Below are positions 17,270 to 26,493 of a stretch of 41,575 nucleotides of DNA, piece by piece. Positions within the stretch are counted from its first letter, which is position 1, and each line of letters begins with the position of its first letter. The DNA comes from Gemmatimonadota bacterium (GTDB lineage Bacteria > Gemmatimonadota > Gemmatimonadetes > Longimicrobiales > Gaopeijiaceae). The notes under the pieces were generated by a model. The model was not told the origin of the DNA and searched no databases. It saw only the letters and a list, made by a program, of their open reading frames with translations. The translations under genes and the position numbers were made by a program. The stretch lies in contig JAAXGI010000196.1 of assembly GCA_012267505.1 (NCBI GenBank), positions 1 to 41,575 of the forward strand. The letters run 5' to 3'.

Positions 17270-18448
17270 TCAGGGGCGGACCCGCACGAACCTTACCAGG
17301 CGCCGCCGCCCCACGTCACCGCCATAGATATTGCCGTCCCTGTCGACTCCGACGAATTCCATGCTGCTTCCGGTCGCGACCTCGGAATCCGGAATGAATG
17401 CCGAAATCCACCCCGTCTCCGCGTCGCCGACGCGGATCCCCCGCTCCCAGCCGGGATTCCAGGCGCGTCCCGACCACTCTCCGCCGGACATTCCGTCGAC
17501 GACGTAGATCGTGTCGTCACCGTCAATTGCGATCCCGCTGGGTTTGCCGAACTGGGTCCAGACAGCGACGAGCGTCCCGTCCTGGCGGAAGACCTGGATC
17601 CGGTTGTTGCCCCGGTCGGCGACGAAGAGGCGGCCCCGCCGGTCCATGGCCAGATCGTGCAGGTCGTAGAACCGGCCCCGGTCCCCGCTCGCGGAATGCA
17701 CGCCCCCGGCCCCGGGAACCGGATCGGTGACCGGCTGCGGCGGGGGACAGGAGGGCGCGATGCCGTCCGGCGCGGCGTGGGCACACCCTCCCACCGCGCC
17801 GGCACCGCCCAGCTGGAAGATGAAGTCCCCGGCCGGCGAGAACTTGACGACGCGGTTGTTTCCGCTCCGGTGGCCGTCGGCCACCCAGATCTCGCCATTC
17901 GGGGCGACGAGCACCGAGGCGGGGCCGTTGAAGTGGGCCTTGTCGTCCCCTGCCACTCCGGCCTCGCCGAGTGTCATCAGGACCTCGCCGTCGGGGCTCA
18001 GCTTGAAGACCTGGTGGCCCATCCCCATCGCGAAGCCGGGCTCGCCGCGCGGATCGCCCACTGGAGCTCCGTCGGTGACCCAGATGTTCCCCTCGTCGTC
18101 CACGTCGAATCCGTGAGGCCATGCAAAGAGCCCTGCCCCGATGCTCGCGACGATATTGCCGTCCAGGTCGAACTTGTGGATCGGGTCGAGAGGGGAGTTC
18201 GCACACTGATAGGCACCGCATCGCTCGAGGATCCAGAGGTGCTCGCCGTCGGGGTCCGGCTTGATGCCGCTCACGACGCCGAGTTCGCGTCCTTGCGGGA
18301 GCCGCGGCCAGTCGTGGACGGCCCTGTAGGGATTGTTGGCCACGGACTGGCCGAGGAGTCCTCCGCCCGGCGGGCCGAGCGCCAGGGAGAGGAGCAAGGC
18401 CATCCACGACGCGCTCCGGGTTCGCCGATGTCGTCGTCGCCTTTTCAT
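17270..18448 (-). CDS. Exported NHL-repeat beta-propeller protein
   Basis: Secreted protein of about 392 residues with an Arg-rich start and a hydrophobic signal segment (MALLLSLALG). The rest is a series of NHL blades, recognisable by repeated D.dGniwvtDg... and nnRvvkFspaG units, for example IWVADGHRSGNNRVVKF and LFVADRGNNRIQVF, fitting a six-bladed propeller. Such folds occur in peptidyl-alpha-hydroxyglycine amidating lyases and in scaffold or sugar-binding proteins; no lyase active site can be named here. The ATG shares its A with the stop of the upstream quinoprotein gene, and a GTG one codon earlier gives a GTGA overlap. The two are therefore almost certainly co-translated and probably act together in the periplasm. 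Confidence 0.85.
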   Translation of the reverse strand: MKRRRRHRRTRSASWMALLLSLALGPPGGGLLGQSVANNPYRAVHDWPRLPQGRELGVVSGIKPDPDGEHLWILERCGAYQCANSPLDPIHKFDLDGNIVASIGAGLFAWPHGFDVDDEGNIWVTDGAPVGDPRGEPGFAMGMGHQVFKLSPDGEVLMTLGEAGVAGDDKAHFNGPASVLVAPNGEIWVADGHRSGNNRVVKFSPAGDFIFQLGGAGAVGGCAHAAPDGIAPSCPPPQPVTDPVPGAGGVHSASGDRGRFYDLHDLAMDRRGRLFVADRGNNRIQVFRQDGTLVAVWTQFGKPSGIAIDGDDTIYVVDGMSGGEWSGRAWNPGWERGIRVGDAETGWISAFIPDSEVATGSSMEFVGVDRDGNIYGGDVGRRRLVRFVRVRP

Positions 18449-20472
18449 CACGGAAGCCTCAGGGCGACGAGCGAGCCCGGCATGCCGCCGCCGCCCACCT
18501 GGAGCACGATGTGCTGCCGTCCCTCATGCAGGTACGTCATGAGGCCGTACTGGACCGGCGCCGGGACCTCGAGCGTCGCAAGCTCGTCCCCTGTCCGCTT
18601 GTCGACGGCGTGAAGGAGGGGGTCTCCGCCACGCCCTTCCCCATAGAGGAGGAGTGTTCCGGTGACGAGGAGCGGGGCGTGGGCCGGCTTGCCCGTCCTG
18701 GGGAGGTCCACGCCCTGAAGCGCCGGATGCTCCCTGATGTCCTGGGGCGTGTCCCCATTGGGGATCCACCAGAGATGCTCCCCGGTGTTCATGTCGATGG
18801 CCGTGATCTTGCCGTACGGAGGCCTCGTGACGGGGATGCCCTGCACGCGGGCGGGCAGGTCGCCGCCGTGCACCCAGCTCGCCACGGTTTCGCCCGTCGT
18901 GTACGGCGCGTCGGGATCGTCAAGTTCGGTGCCCGGCACCTGGAAGAGGAAGCGGCATTCCGAGCGAGATGCCACGTACATGATTCCGCTCTCCGGGTCC
19001 GCTGCAGGCGGCGCCGTGGTGAGCGCGGCGAACCGGGGACACTGGGCCGTGGCAACGATCCCGTCCGGATTCCCGGAGTGTATGATGGGGGTGAAGATCG
19101 GACCGAGCTGCATGTTGCTCACGTACTCGAGAGCCTCCTGGCGGAGCTCGGGCGTGAAGTCGATGAGATCGTCCTCGGTAAGCCCTTGCAACTCGAAGGG
19201 CGCCGGGCGTGTCGGGTGCGGCTGGGTGGGCGACGTCTCCTCGCCGGGTACCGGCGAGGCGGGCACCGGGCGTTCCGGGATCGGCCAGATGGGCTCCCCC
19301 GTTTCGCGGTTCAGAGCGTAGAGAAACCCGTTCTTCGAGGCCTCCATCAGCGCGGGCACGGGCTCTCCGGCCACTACGAGATCGAGCAGCAGCGGCCCGT
19401 GGGGGTTGTCGTAGTTCCAGATGTCGTGGTGGACCGTCTGGTAGTGCCAGGCCCTCTCGCCCGTTTCCACGTCCAGGGCCAGGATGCTCGTTGCAAAGAG
19501 GTTGTCGCCCGGGTGGAACCCGCCCCAGAAGTCGTTGCTCGGCGGGTCGGTGGGGATGAAGACGAGACCCCGTTCGGGATCGGCCGACATTGGTGCCCAG
19601 GAGGACAGGTTGCCGGTGTAGGACCAGGCATCGCTCTCCCAGGTCTCATGACCGAACTCACCGGGCCGGGGAATGATGTTGAACCGCCACTTGTGCTCAC
19701 CGGTCAGCGCGTCGTAGGCGAGGATGTCGCCCGGGACGTTCTCGATCCGCGTCTGCCGATACCCCTGCTCGTGGGAGTTGCCCACGATGATCACACCGTT
19801 GACGACGATCGGTGGTGAGGAATTCGTGATGTAGCCGATCTCGGGCGGGATCCCGCGTTCCACGTCGTAGGGGTGGCCCAGGTCGGCCAGCAGGTCAACG
19901 GTTCCCGTCCCGGGAAAGCCCTCGATAGGGACACCGGTGCCCCAGTCGTCGAGCGGCCGGCCCGTCTCGGCGTCGAGCGCGTGCAGGAAAAACCCAGGCG
20001 TGACGACGTAGATCACCCCGCGCCCGTTCCTCTCTCCGTAGGCAACTCCCTTCCCGTGGCTCTGGCGCATGGAACGCTCCCAGCGCTCCGTGGGAGGCTC
20101 GCGGAACGACCAGAGCGTCTCGCCGGTTCCGGGATCGATCGCGACCACCTGCCGTCGCGTTCCGACGACGGTGAAAAGCATGCCCTCGGCATAGACAGGC
20201 GTGGAGCGCATCAGGGGGTCCGCCCGGGGGCTGAAATTGTCGCCGCGCCAGATCCACGCGACCTCGAGATCGGTGAAGTTGTCCGCACGGATCTGGTCGA
20301 GACCGGAGTATCTGGTGTTCGCCGCGTCCGCCCCGATATAGGTCCAGTCACCCGCGTCCGGTGCCTGTGCCTGCCCGGGATACCCTGCCGCCACCATGCT
20401 GCAGGCGAGGACGAATGCGGCGATGGGAAGATGTCCGCGCGGCGGGTCCCGCAGTATGCGTCGCGTCGTCAT
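18448..20472 (-). CDS. PQQ-dependent dehydrogenase-like quinoprotein (exported)
   Basis: Periplasmic quinoprotein of 674 residues. It has a signal peptide (hydrophobic run ending GQAQA) and then an eight-bladed propeller built of PQQ repeats such as QVVAIDPGTGETLWSF, ILALDVETGERAWHYQ and KITAIDMNTGEHLWW. The mature start DWTYIGADAANTRYSGLDQI and the motif HDIWNYDNPHGPLLLDL resemble the membrane glucose-dehydrogenase-like branch of PQQ enzymes. No CxxCH haem site is present, so it is not a quinohaemoprotein; electrons would have to go to a separate acceptor. The start has a GAGGAA ribosome site. It is coupled to the NHL-propeller gene downstream. Its substrate, probably a sugar or alcohol, is not readable from sequence. 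Confidence 0.9.
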   Translation of the reverse strand: MTTRRILRDPPRGHLPIAAFVLACSMVAAGYPGQAQAPDAGDWTYIGADAANTRYSGLDQIRADNFTDLEVAWIWRGDNFSPRADPLMRSTPVYAEGMLFTVVGTRRQVVAIDPGTGETLWSFREPPTERWERSMRQSHGKGVAYGERNGRGVIYVVTPGFFLHALDAETGRPLDDWGTGVPIEGFPGTGTVDLLADLGHPYDVERGIPPEIGYITNSSPPIVVNGVIIVGNSHEQGYRQTRIENVPGDILAYDALTGEHKWRFNIIPRPGEFGHETWESDAWSYTGNLSSWAPMSADPERGLVFIPTDPPSNDFWGGFHPGDNLFATSILALDVETGERAWHYQTVHHDIWNYDNPHGPLLLDLVVAGEPVPALMEASKNGFLYALNRETGEPIWPIPERPVPASPVPGEETSPTQPHPTRPAPFELQGLTEDDLIDFTPELRQEALEYVSNMQLGPIFTPIIHSGNPDGIVATAQCPRFAALTTAPPAADPESGIMYVASRSECRFLFQVPGTELDDPDAPYTTGETVASWVHGGDLPARVQGIPVTRPPYGKITAIDMNTGEHLWWIPNGDTPQDIREHPALQGVDLPRTGKPAHAPLLVTGTLLLYGEGRGGDPLLHAVDKRTGDELATLEVPAPVQYGLMTYLHEGRQHIVLQVGGGGMPGSLVALRLP

Positions 20473-20661
20473 CGGTCGGTTCCTCGGGCCGCCGCCGGGG
20501 TGGCTGGTACGTTCCCCGGCCGCACCGGCCGTCGGTGGGTGTCCGGATGATGGGCTGCCGCCCGTCGCCCCCCCTTCCCCCCGGCGGACGGCGTGGTGGT
20601 GGTCAGAAAGCCGCCGCGAGGAGGCGCGGCCGGGGCAGCCTCGACGGACCGGCCCGGCGGC

Positions 20662-21093
20662 TCATCCGGACCTCGCGGGTGCCAGGGCCCAGACGATCGC
20701 GGCGGCGGCCGCCAGATGCATGACCATGAGCGTGCCCACCGCCACAGGTGTCGCGCCGGGGAAGGCGGCGGCAGCGGCGTCGGTCAGGAGCCAGAGGTCC
20801 GGCACGAACGACACGAGCAATGTCCAGAGTGCCACCCGCCGGAAGAGGCGCGCCGGTCTCTCAGAGCGCCACCGTATCGCGGCCAGCACGGCCGTCGCGC
20901 CCAGGGCGCCGGCAGCCGTGAATACGATGGTCGGGCCGGGCCCCGCCAGCGGAGGAAACTCCGGGGGGATGGCGAACGCGGCCAGGGCGAGCGAGCGGAC
21001 GACAAGGGTGGCGACGAGCGATGCGATGAGCGCCTTCAGTCCGGCCTTCCCGAGGCTTCCCGGCCCCAGCCCCCGTTCCGGCGGTGCCGTCAT
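20662..21093 (-). CDS. DUF6069-like four-span membrane protein
   Basis: Small inner-membrane protein of 143 residues with four clear hydrophobic segments, starting near ALIASLVATLVVRSLALAAFA, TIVFTAAGALGATAVLAAI, VALWTLLVSFVPDLWLL and TLMVMHLAAAAAIVWALA. The FVPDLWLL turn and the late M..H motif in the last span resemble DUF6069 proteins, which have no assigned function. It starts 31 bases after the stop of the molybdopterin protein and may share its transcript. Function unknown. Confidence 0.75.
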   Translation of the reverse strand: MTAPPERGLGPGSLGKAGLKALIASLVATLVVRSLALAAFAIPPEFPPLAGPGPTIVFTAAGALGATAVLAAIRWRSERPARLFRRVALWTLLVSFVPDLWLLTDAAAAAFPGATPVAVGTLMVMHLAAAAAIVWALAPARSG

Positions 21094-21124
21094 CGGCTCT
21101 ATCCCCTGCCGCGGCTCTTTCCGA

Positions 21125-21862
21125 TCAGGCCGGCAGCGGCTCCTGCGGCAGGCCAGGCGTGCCGAAGTGGATCTCGGTGATCGCCTTCAGGTTCCGTGCT
21201 CCGTAGCGGAAGGGGATGATGAGACGGAGGGGTGCCCCGTGCTCCGGAGGGATCGGTTCATCGTTCATGAGCCATGCGAGCATGACCTGCGGATGCATGA
21301 GCGTGGACACGGCCTCATCCACGTAGTAGCGGTCGGAGCCCACGAACCGGCAGTAGCCCTTCTCGAGCGTGTGCGGCTGGACGCCGATCATCTCCGCGAA
21401 GTCGCTGAAGCGCACGCCGGTCCACTTCACGATTCCGGTAGGGGTCGGCACACCGCACTGCAGCAGGTAGACACCGGAGGTCCGCGGCAACGGCTCCAGG
21501 TCGTCAAACGTCATTGTCCCGCCGAGGGTCGCCATCCCCCTGGGGTCCACTTGGACGCTCATTCTACGGTAGTCGAACTCGATCTCCGGCGGCTCCCCTC
21601 CGGTGTAGCGCCAGAGAACCCCCTCGATCGGACCAGCCGCGCTCTCCGGGTGTTCGGGCGCCGAGCCGTCTGGGGCCAGCGGGAGTTCCACCCGGTCCCG
21701 GAGCTCCATCTCGGCCAATCCATCCTGTCTGCTCCGCTCGACCGCTTCCCCTTCGCTCCGGCCCACTTCCGGGCGCAGCTGCCCGGGAGTCAGGAGTCCC
21801 GACGAGAGGCCCGCAAGGGCGCCCCCTGACAGTCGGATGGCGTCACGTCGCGTCAAGGTCAT
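21125..21862 (-). CDS. Tat-exported molybdopterin oxidoreductase (sulfite oxidase / MsrP-like fold)
   Basis: Protein of 245 residues with a twin-arginine start TRRDAIRLSG followed by a hydrophobic stretch, so it should be exported folded with cofactor. The body matches the oxidoreductase molybdopterin-binding domain: VYLLQCGVP provides the likely Mo-ligand Cys136, WTGVRFSDFAEMIG follows, and the C-terminal part has HPQVMLAWLMNDEPIP.EHGAPLRLI with a closing GARNLKAITEIHF. It is short and lacks the C-terminal dimerisation domain of sulfite oxidases, so it is closer to the MsrP (YedY) or stand-alone class. No haem-bearing partner (MsrQ type) is visible, although a four-span membrane protein follows. 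The substrate is unknown. Confidence 0.8.
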   Translation of the reverse strand: MTLTRRDAIRLSGGALAGLSSGLLTPGQLRPEVGRSEGEAVERSRQDGLAEMELRDRVELPLAPDGSAPEHPESAAGPIEGVLWRYTGGEPPEIEFDYRRMSVQVDPRGMATLGGTMTFDDLEPLPRTSGVYLLQCGVPTPTGIVKWTGVRFSDFAEMIGVQPHTLEKGYCRFVGSDRYYVDEAVSTLMHPQVMLAWLMNDEPIPPEHGAPLRLIIPFRYGARNLKAITEIHFGTPGLPQEPLPA

Positions 21863-22263
21863 GGCTCTGCCTCCTCTACTGGACTCCGTCCATCGGTGAG
21901 CGTGCTCCGCGTCCTCCGGCGTCCGGACATGCGCGGAAGTGGCGGGCGCGGCGCCCGGGACCGGGACTCATCTCAGCAGCCGGGCCGCCCTCTCCCCCTG
22001 TCGGTGCGGCTATAGGACTGAACCTATCACGGCGGGGTGGCTGGCGCATCCGCGGGTCGGGGGGCGCCGGGATCGTCTCGAGGCTCCGGGATCCGCCGGC
22101 CCGCGGGGGTGGCCCGCGCGCCGCCGCGTCGCCGTCGGGACCGTGGAATGCCCTGGCCCGAGAGTGTGTCGAGCGATCCGACATCCCGGGCGGGACGGGG
22201 CCTCGATGGTCGAACGGCTCAGGCCGGCGGAACAGCGGGTCGGGCCGCTGGCGGGAGCGTGGC
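21863..22263. other. Intergenic region upstream of the molybdopterin gene
   Basis: A 401-base stretch without a convincing gene. It carries a small palindrome at 22012-22027 (ATAGG, six bases, CCTAT) whose minus strand gives a TATAGC element that could serve as a -10 for the gene ending at 21125. Several open frames cross the region, but their Arg/Pro/Gly-rich translations look like non-coding GC-rich sequence. Confidence 0.3.
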
Positions 22264-22881
22264 TCAGAGAGGCCGGATGCGCACGCTCCTGAATTTGATG
22301 AGTCCTGCCGAATACTGGAGCCCAATGACCCCGCCGGAGTGCCGATCGTCCTCTGCGTCGACCGTCCGGATCCCGTTCAGTGTCACGGTGAGTCGGGGCC
22401 CCTCGGCGCGAATCACGTATTCGTTCCACCGGTCGCCCGCGTCCACCTGCTCCAGGGGAGAGGAGACTCCCACGACGGCGCCCGTCCGGTATGTCGGATC
22501 GGGCCGCACGTCGGAGATGTTCACCTCGTAGCAGTTCCGCGCGGTGATGTCAGACGGATCCGAGCAGCGGATGTACACCCCGCTGTTCGTCGCCGGCTCG
22601 GCCCAGAACTCGACGACCAGCTCGAAGTCGGCGTAGGAGGACCTGGTCACGAGGTGACCTTCCGCGCCCATGTCGGCTCTCACCGAGCCGTCGCTCGCGT
22701 CGAGGCTCCAGTTCGCCCCGCCGATCAGGTTCCAGGCATCGAGGTCCGAACCGTCGAACAGCACCTCCGACCCCGGCTCCTGGGCCGACAATGGCACCGC
22801 ATGCGCGACGGCACTCCCCGCGCCTGCAAGGAGGAGTCCGAGGGCGACCGCGACCGAACTGCTGTGCACTCCGTTGTCCAT
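22264..22881 (-). CDS. Exported DUF1080 (3-keto-disaccharide hydrolase-like) protein
   Basis: Secreted protein of 205 residues. A signal peptide (hydrophobic run ending LSAQ) leads directly into the DUF1080 start VLFDGSDLDAWN, followed by FELVVEFWAEPATNSGVYIRC, the NSGVY turn being diagnostic, and WNEYVIRAEGPRLTVTLNG. The fold is a concanavalin-like jelly roll. Some members hydrolyse 3-keto-glycosides made by sugar 3-dehydrogenases, while many others are only sugar-binding. Length is typical for the single-domain form. No sugar 3-dehydrogenase is adjacent; the nearby PQQ protein is the only sugar-oxidoreductase candidate in the window. Confidence 0.88.
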   Translation of the reverse strand: MDNGVHSSSVAVALGLLLAGAGSAVAHAVPLSAQEPGSEVLFDGSDLDAWNLIGGANWSLDASDGSVRADMGAEGHLVTRSSYADFELVVEFWAEPATNSGVYIRCSDPSDITARNCYEVNISDVRPDPTYRTGAVVGVSSPLEQVDAGDRWNEYVIRAEGPRLTVTLNGIRTVDAEDDRHSGGVIGLQYSAGLIKFRSVRIRPL

Positions 22882-22969
22882 CTCCGCTTCTCCGCCTCAG
22901 GTGCTGCTGATCCGCTCCGGTACCCCGGGGCCGGCGCCGGGGCAGAGGAAGGGATTCCGGTGTGGTCCC

Positions 22970-23854
22970 TCAGCGCGTGCCGAAGAAGGCGAGCAGTCCG
23001 AGTCCGGCAGCAACGAGGACGCGCCGCCAGGTGAGCGGTCTTCCCTCGGTGGTCACCGGGTCGCGGGTCCAGACCATCACGACGCCGCAGCCCGACTGGC
23101 CTGCATAACGGATCGGCACGTTGGATCCGTGATAGACCTCGACCGCCTCCACTTGCGTCGTCGCAACGAGATCGTCGATCACCACCGGACCGCTCAGCAT
23201 CATCCCGTCGATCACGAACCTCGGTGTGCATCCCCCGCGGAGGAGGACCCGCGCGCTCTCGAACCCGCCCCGGCTGCCGCGCACGACCCGCGCGCCCGGG
23301 ATCCGCCGGAAGAGGTCGGACACCCGGAGCGCCGCGCTTGACTCAATATCGTCGCGCGTAACGAAATGTCCTATCCCGCGCTCCTGGCGCTCTAGGAATC
23401 CGGAGCGCTCGAGCACCGTCTGCCGGCGGGCCGACACCACAACCGCCTCGACCTCGTAATCGACCCGGACCATCTCGACACGAAGGTCGACGATGCCTGC
23501 TTCCGAGAAGACGATCGAATAGACCAGCGGGGTGAACGGGAGCATCTCCACATCGAGCTGGTAGGCCCCGAGCGGGATGCTCTCCGTCCGGAAACGGCCC
23601 CGGCCATCGGACTGGCCCGACCAGACCGGTTCGTCTCCCTCCACCGGAAAGGGGAAGAGCTCGACCCGGGCCAACGGAAGGGGATCGCCCGTTCGCCGGT
23701 CGACGACCGAGCCGACGAGCTGTACGACCTCTCCCGCGTCTCCCGCGTCGGAGGGCTCCTGGGCGAGAGCCGGTGCCGGCCACCCCAAGACGACGCAGAG
23801 GACGGTCGCGAGCGCCTCTCGCAAGGGGAGTCCAGTCGCAGTGCGTCGGATCAT
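22970..23854 (-). CDS. Carboxypeptidase-regulatory-like plus TonB plug protein without barrel
   Basis: Protein of 294 residues from ATG 23854. After a signal peptide ending PALAQ there is a carboxypeptidase-regulatory-like beta sandwich (about 44-130: VVDRRTGDPLPLARVEL...DGRGRFRTESIPLGAYQL). A TonB-receptor plug follows (about 165-264: ALRVSDLFRRIPGARVVRG, ARVLLRGGCTPRFVIDG, VEAVEVYHGSNVPIRY and GCGVVMVWTR). No barrel follows. Instead there is a short basic segment and one hydrophobic stretch (277-291) before the end. Cys209 and Cys256 may form a disulfide. Usual TonB receptors run to 700-1000 residues, so this is a deliberate short form or an old truncation; similar short proteins are frequent in Gemmatimonadota. 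The function is unknown. Confidence 0.85.
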   Translation of the reverse strand: MIRRTATGLPLREALATVLCVVLGWPAPALAQEPSDAGDAGEVVQLVGSVVDRRTGDPLPLARVELFPFPVEGDEPVWSGQSDGRGRFRTESIPLGAYQLDVEMLPFTPLVYSIVFSEAGIVDLRVEMVRVDYEVEAVVVSARRQTVLERSGFLERQERGIGHFVTRDDIESSAALRVSDLFRRIPGARVVRGSRGGFESARVLLRGGCTPRFVIDGMMLSGPVVIDDLVATTQVEAVEVYHGSNVPIRYAGQSGCGVVMVWTRDPVTTEGRPLTWRRVLVAAGLGLLAFFGTR

Positions 23855-23943
23855 CTTGCCCGCCTTCCGGCCCGGTCGCCCCGGGGGGGAAGCCACCGCG
23901 TCCGCCCCTCCTCCCCCCCGGTCCTCTGAGTGTCGCCCGGAGG

Positions 23944-25752
23944 TCAGCTCTTGGCAAATTCCGTCCCGGTCTGGACGCGCCAGAGTGCGCTGTAGAGCCC
24001 GTCCATCGCGACCAGCTCGTCGTGGGTGCCGAGCTCGACCACCCCTCCGTCTTCCAGCACGCAGATCTGGTCCGCCGACCGGATAGTCGAGAGGCGGTGG
24101 GCGATCGCGATCGTGGTACGATCCTGGCTGATCCGTTCGAGCGAGCGCTGGATCGCCGCTTCCGTCTCGTTGTCCACGGCGCTCGTGGCCTCGTCGAGGA
24201 CAAGGACGGGAGGATCCTTCAGGATCGCCCGGGCGATCGCGATTCGCTGGCGCTGTCCCCCCGAAAGCTTCTGGCCGCGTTCCCCGACGACCGTCTCGTA
24301 GCCCTGCGGGAGCGCCTGTACGAAGTCGTGGGCCTCGGCGAGCCGCGCGGCCCGTTCAATCGCTCGCGGGCCCGCGCGCCAGCTCCCGTACATGATGTTC
24401 TCCCTCACCGTACCGTGGAAGAGAAAGACGTCCTGGCTCACGAGCCCTATCACGCCGCGGAGTTCCTCGAGCTGGAGCTCCTCGATCGACTCGCCGTCGA
24501 GAGTGATTCTCCCCTGGTCTAGCGGATAGAGGCGGAGCAGGAGTTTGACGAGCGTACTCTTGCCCGATCCCGTCGAGCCGACCACCCCGAGGGTGTGTCC
24601 CGCGGGGATCGAGAGGGAGACGTCCCGCAGGACGGTCGGCCCGCGGCCATAGGAGAAGGTCACGTTCTCGATCTCGATGGCCCCGCGGGTTCCCGAGGCG
24701 GGGAGCGGGCGGGTGCCGCGGTGGATCTCGAACGGCGTGTCGAGGAGCCGCATGACGCGGTTCGTCGAGGCCATGGCCCGCTGGTACTGGTCGAGAGTCT
24801 CGCCGAGTCGGGTGAGCGGCCAGAGAAGGCGCTGGGTGAGGAAGACGAGCACGCTGTAGGTCCCGACGGAAAGATTGCCCTCGACGGCCTCGAGTCCGCC
24901 GTAGAGGAGCGTCGCCGTGAACCCGACGAGGATCACGATCCGGATCAGGGGCACGAAGGCGGCGCTCACGCGGATCGCGCGCCGGTTCGCCTCACGGTAG
25001 GCCGCGCTCTCGCGTCCCACCTGGCCGACCTCGTATCCCTCGGCGGTGAACGCCTTGATCGTCATGATCCCGCCGAGGTTGTTCGCGAGCCGGGCGTTCA
25101 GGGCGCCGACCTGCTCGCGGATCGCGGCGTAGTACGGCATGAGGAGCCGCTGGAAGCGGATCGACCCCCAGATCACGACAGGCATCGGGAGAATCGCCAT
25201 CCATGCGACGGACGGCGCGAGCAGGACGAAGGCAAGGCCGATCACGACGACCGTGGTCGCGACCTGGAGGATCTCGTTCGCGCCGATGTCGAGGAACCGC
25301 TCGAGCTGGTTGATGTCGTCGCTCAGCACCGACATGAGCCCGCCCGTGCTCCGCTCCTCGTAATACGCGAGCTCGAGCCCCTGGAGGTGGCTGTACGCAT
25401 CCATCCTGAGGTCGTGCTCGATGGTCTGGGCGAGGTTCCGCCAGAGAAGTGCGTAGAAGTACTGGAAGATCGACTCCAGAATCCAGACCACGAAGGTGAT
25501 CGCCGACAGCAGGAGGAGCTGGTCCCAGACATCGCTCAGCCCGAAGGAGGCGAGAAAGGAGTTCTCCCTCTGCACGATGACGTCCACCGCGGCGCCGATG
25601 AGGGCGGGAGGTCCGAGATCGAAGATCTTGTTGAGCACCGAGCAGGCCGAGGCGAGGAGCATCCGGCCGCTGTGCGCCCGCGCGTACCCGATCAGGCGGC
25701 GGAGCGGGTGCGGCCCGGCCCTCATCGCGGCAGGTGGTCGGCTGTCAGCCAT
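23944..25752 (-). CDS. ABC exporter, fused membrane and ATPase domains (MsbA/LmrA type)
   Basis: Half-size exporter of 602 residues that would work as a dimer. The N-terminal part (about 25-330) is a six-span type I exporter domain. The nucleotide-binding domain follows, with Walker A GSTGSGKS at 392-399, Q-loop Gln440, signature LSGGQ at 496-500, Walker [13 protein letters not shown] from 516 and the H-loop His in AIAHRLSTI. All catalytic residues are intact. It starts 99 bases after the YqaA-type gene and is the last gene of this minus-strand cluster. The substrate cannot be told from sequence; lipid, peptide and drug export are all possible for this class. Confidence 0.93.
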   Translation of the reverse strand: MADSRPPAAMRAGPHPLRRLIGYARAHSGRMLLASACSVLNKIFDLGPPALIGAAVDVIVQRENSFLASFGLSDVWDQLLLLSAITFVVWILESIFQYFYALLWRNLAQTIEHDLRMDAYSHLQGLELAYYEERSTGGLMSVLSDDINQLERFLDIGANEILQVATTVVVIGLAFVLLAPSVAWMAILPMPVVIWGSIRFQRLLMPYYAAIREQVGALNARLANNLGGIMTIKAFTAEGYEVGQVGRESAAYREANRRAIRVSAAFVPLIRIVILVGFTATLLYGGLEAVEGNLSVGTYSVLVFLTQRLLWPLTRLGETLDQYQRAMASTNRVMRLLDTPFEIHRGTRPLPASGTRGAIEIENVTFSYGRGPTVLRDVSLSIPAGHTLGVVGSTGSGKSTLVKLLLRLYPLDQGRITLDGESIEELQLEELRGVIGLVSQDVFLFHGTVRENIMYGSWRAGPRAIERAARLAEAHDFVQALPQGYETVVGERGQKLSGGQRQRIAIARAILKDPPVLVLDEATSAVDNETEAAIQRSLERISQDRTTIAIAHRLSTIRSADQICVLEDGGVVELGTHDELVAMDGLYSALWRVQTGTEFAKS

Positions 25753-25851
25753 TCGTCCAGGTCCATCGGTTCGCGTCCCTGACGCGGTGGAAGCGCAGCG
25801 GGTGCCCCGAATAGTAGCACCAGAGGGTGGCCGGCCGGCACCGGCATGGTC

Positions 25852-26493
25852 CTAGAGGAGCCAACCCACGAGGACGAAGCCCAGGAGGAGAAGGATCCCG
25901 AAGAGGAGGGTCAGGAGACCGAAGTACCGGTCGATGAACCGCGTCACGGGCGTGCCGAACCGCCAGATGAGCCCGGCCAGGAGGCAGAAGCGGAGCGCCC
26001 GGCTGAGCACGCTTGCCATGACGAAAACCGGAAAGTTGATGGCGAACACCCCCGCGGAGAGGGCAAAGATCTTGTACGGGATCGGGGTCAGGCCGGCGAG
26101 GAAGACGGCCCGGAAATCCCAACGGTCGTAGAGTCCCTGCACGGCGGCGAACGCCTCGGGCGTCACGCCCGGCACCGACGCGAAGAAGAAGTCCCCGAGA
26201 GCCGACCACGCTCCCGCCCCGATGGCGTATCCCCCGATGCCTCCGGCCACCGACGCGAGGGTGGCCCATCCGGCGATCCGGAACGACCGGCCCGGTGCCC
26301 CGAGGCAGAGCGCGATGAGGAGCGGGTCGGGGGGGATGGGGAAGACAGAGGCCTCGGCGAAGGCAAGGAGCACGAGCGCGGGAACGCCCCACCGGGTGTC
26401 GGCCCAGCCGAGAACCCAGTCGTAGAGCCGCCGCAATACGCCCGGGCGGCGGTGGTCCCCCGCACTGCCGTCCCGCAGGCCGGCGCCGGTCAC
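25852..26493 (-). CDS. YqaA/DedA-type membrane protein (VTT domain)
   Basis: Inner-membrane protein of 213 residues of the VTT (DedA-like) superfamily, some members of which are lipid scramblases or flippases. Visible hallmarks are FAEASVFPIPPDPLLIALCLG near the N-terminus (the E.....PIP re-entrant motif), the glycine-rich span GGIGGYAIGAGAW, and FLAGLTPIPYKIFALSAG with the second P.P.K motif. A hydrophobic C-terminal helix closes the protein. The start is GTG 26493, whose GTGA overlaps the pcm stop; the frame open to 26739 is antisense-like sequence within pcm and is excluded. Confidence 0.88.
   Translation of the reverse strand: MTGAGLRDGSAGDHRRPGVLRRLYDWVLGWADTRWGVPALVLLAFAEASVFPIPPDPLLIALCLGAPGRSFRIAGWATLASVAGGIGGYAIGAGAWSALGDFFFASVPGVTPEAFAAVQGLYDRWDFRAVFLAGLTPIPYKIFALSAGVFAINFPVFVMASVLSRALRFCLLAGLIWRFGTPVTRFIDRYFGLLTLLFGILLLLGFVLVGWLL

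Noticed and set aside
16530-17397. Plus-strand frames containing RTRTCGLLLRRQPLYPPELRG and CPRQDSNLRPAA
   Set aside because: These are antisense translations of tRNA-Arg, a common annotation artefact.
24595-25782. 395-aa plus-strand frame rich in Glu/Arg/His/Asp
   Set aside because: Composition is typical for the antisense of a real GC-rich gene, here the ABC exporter.
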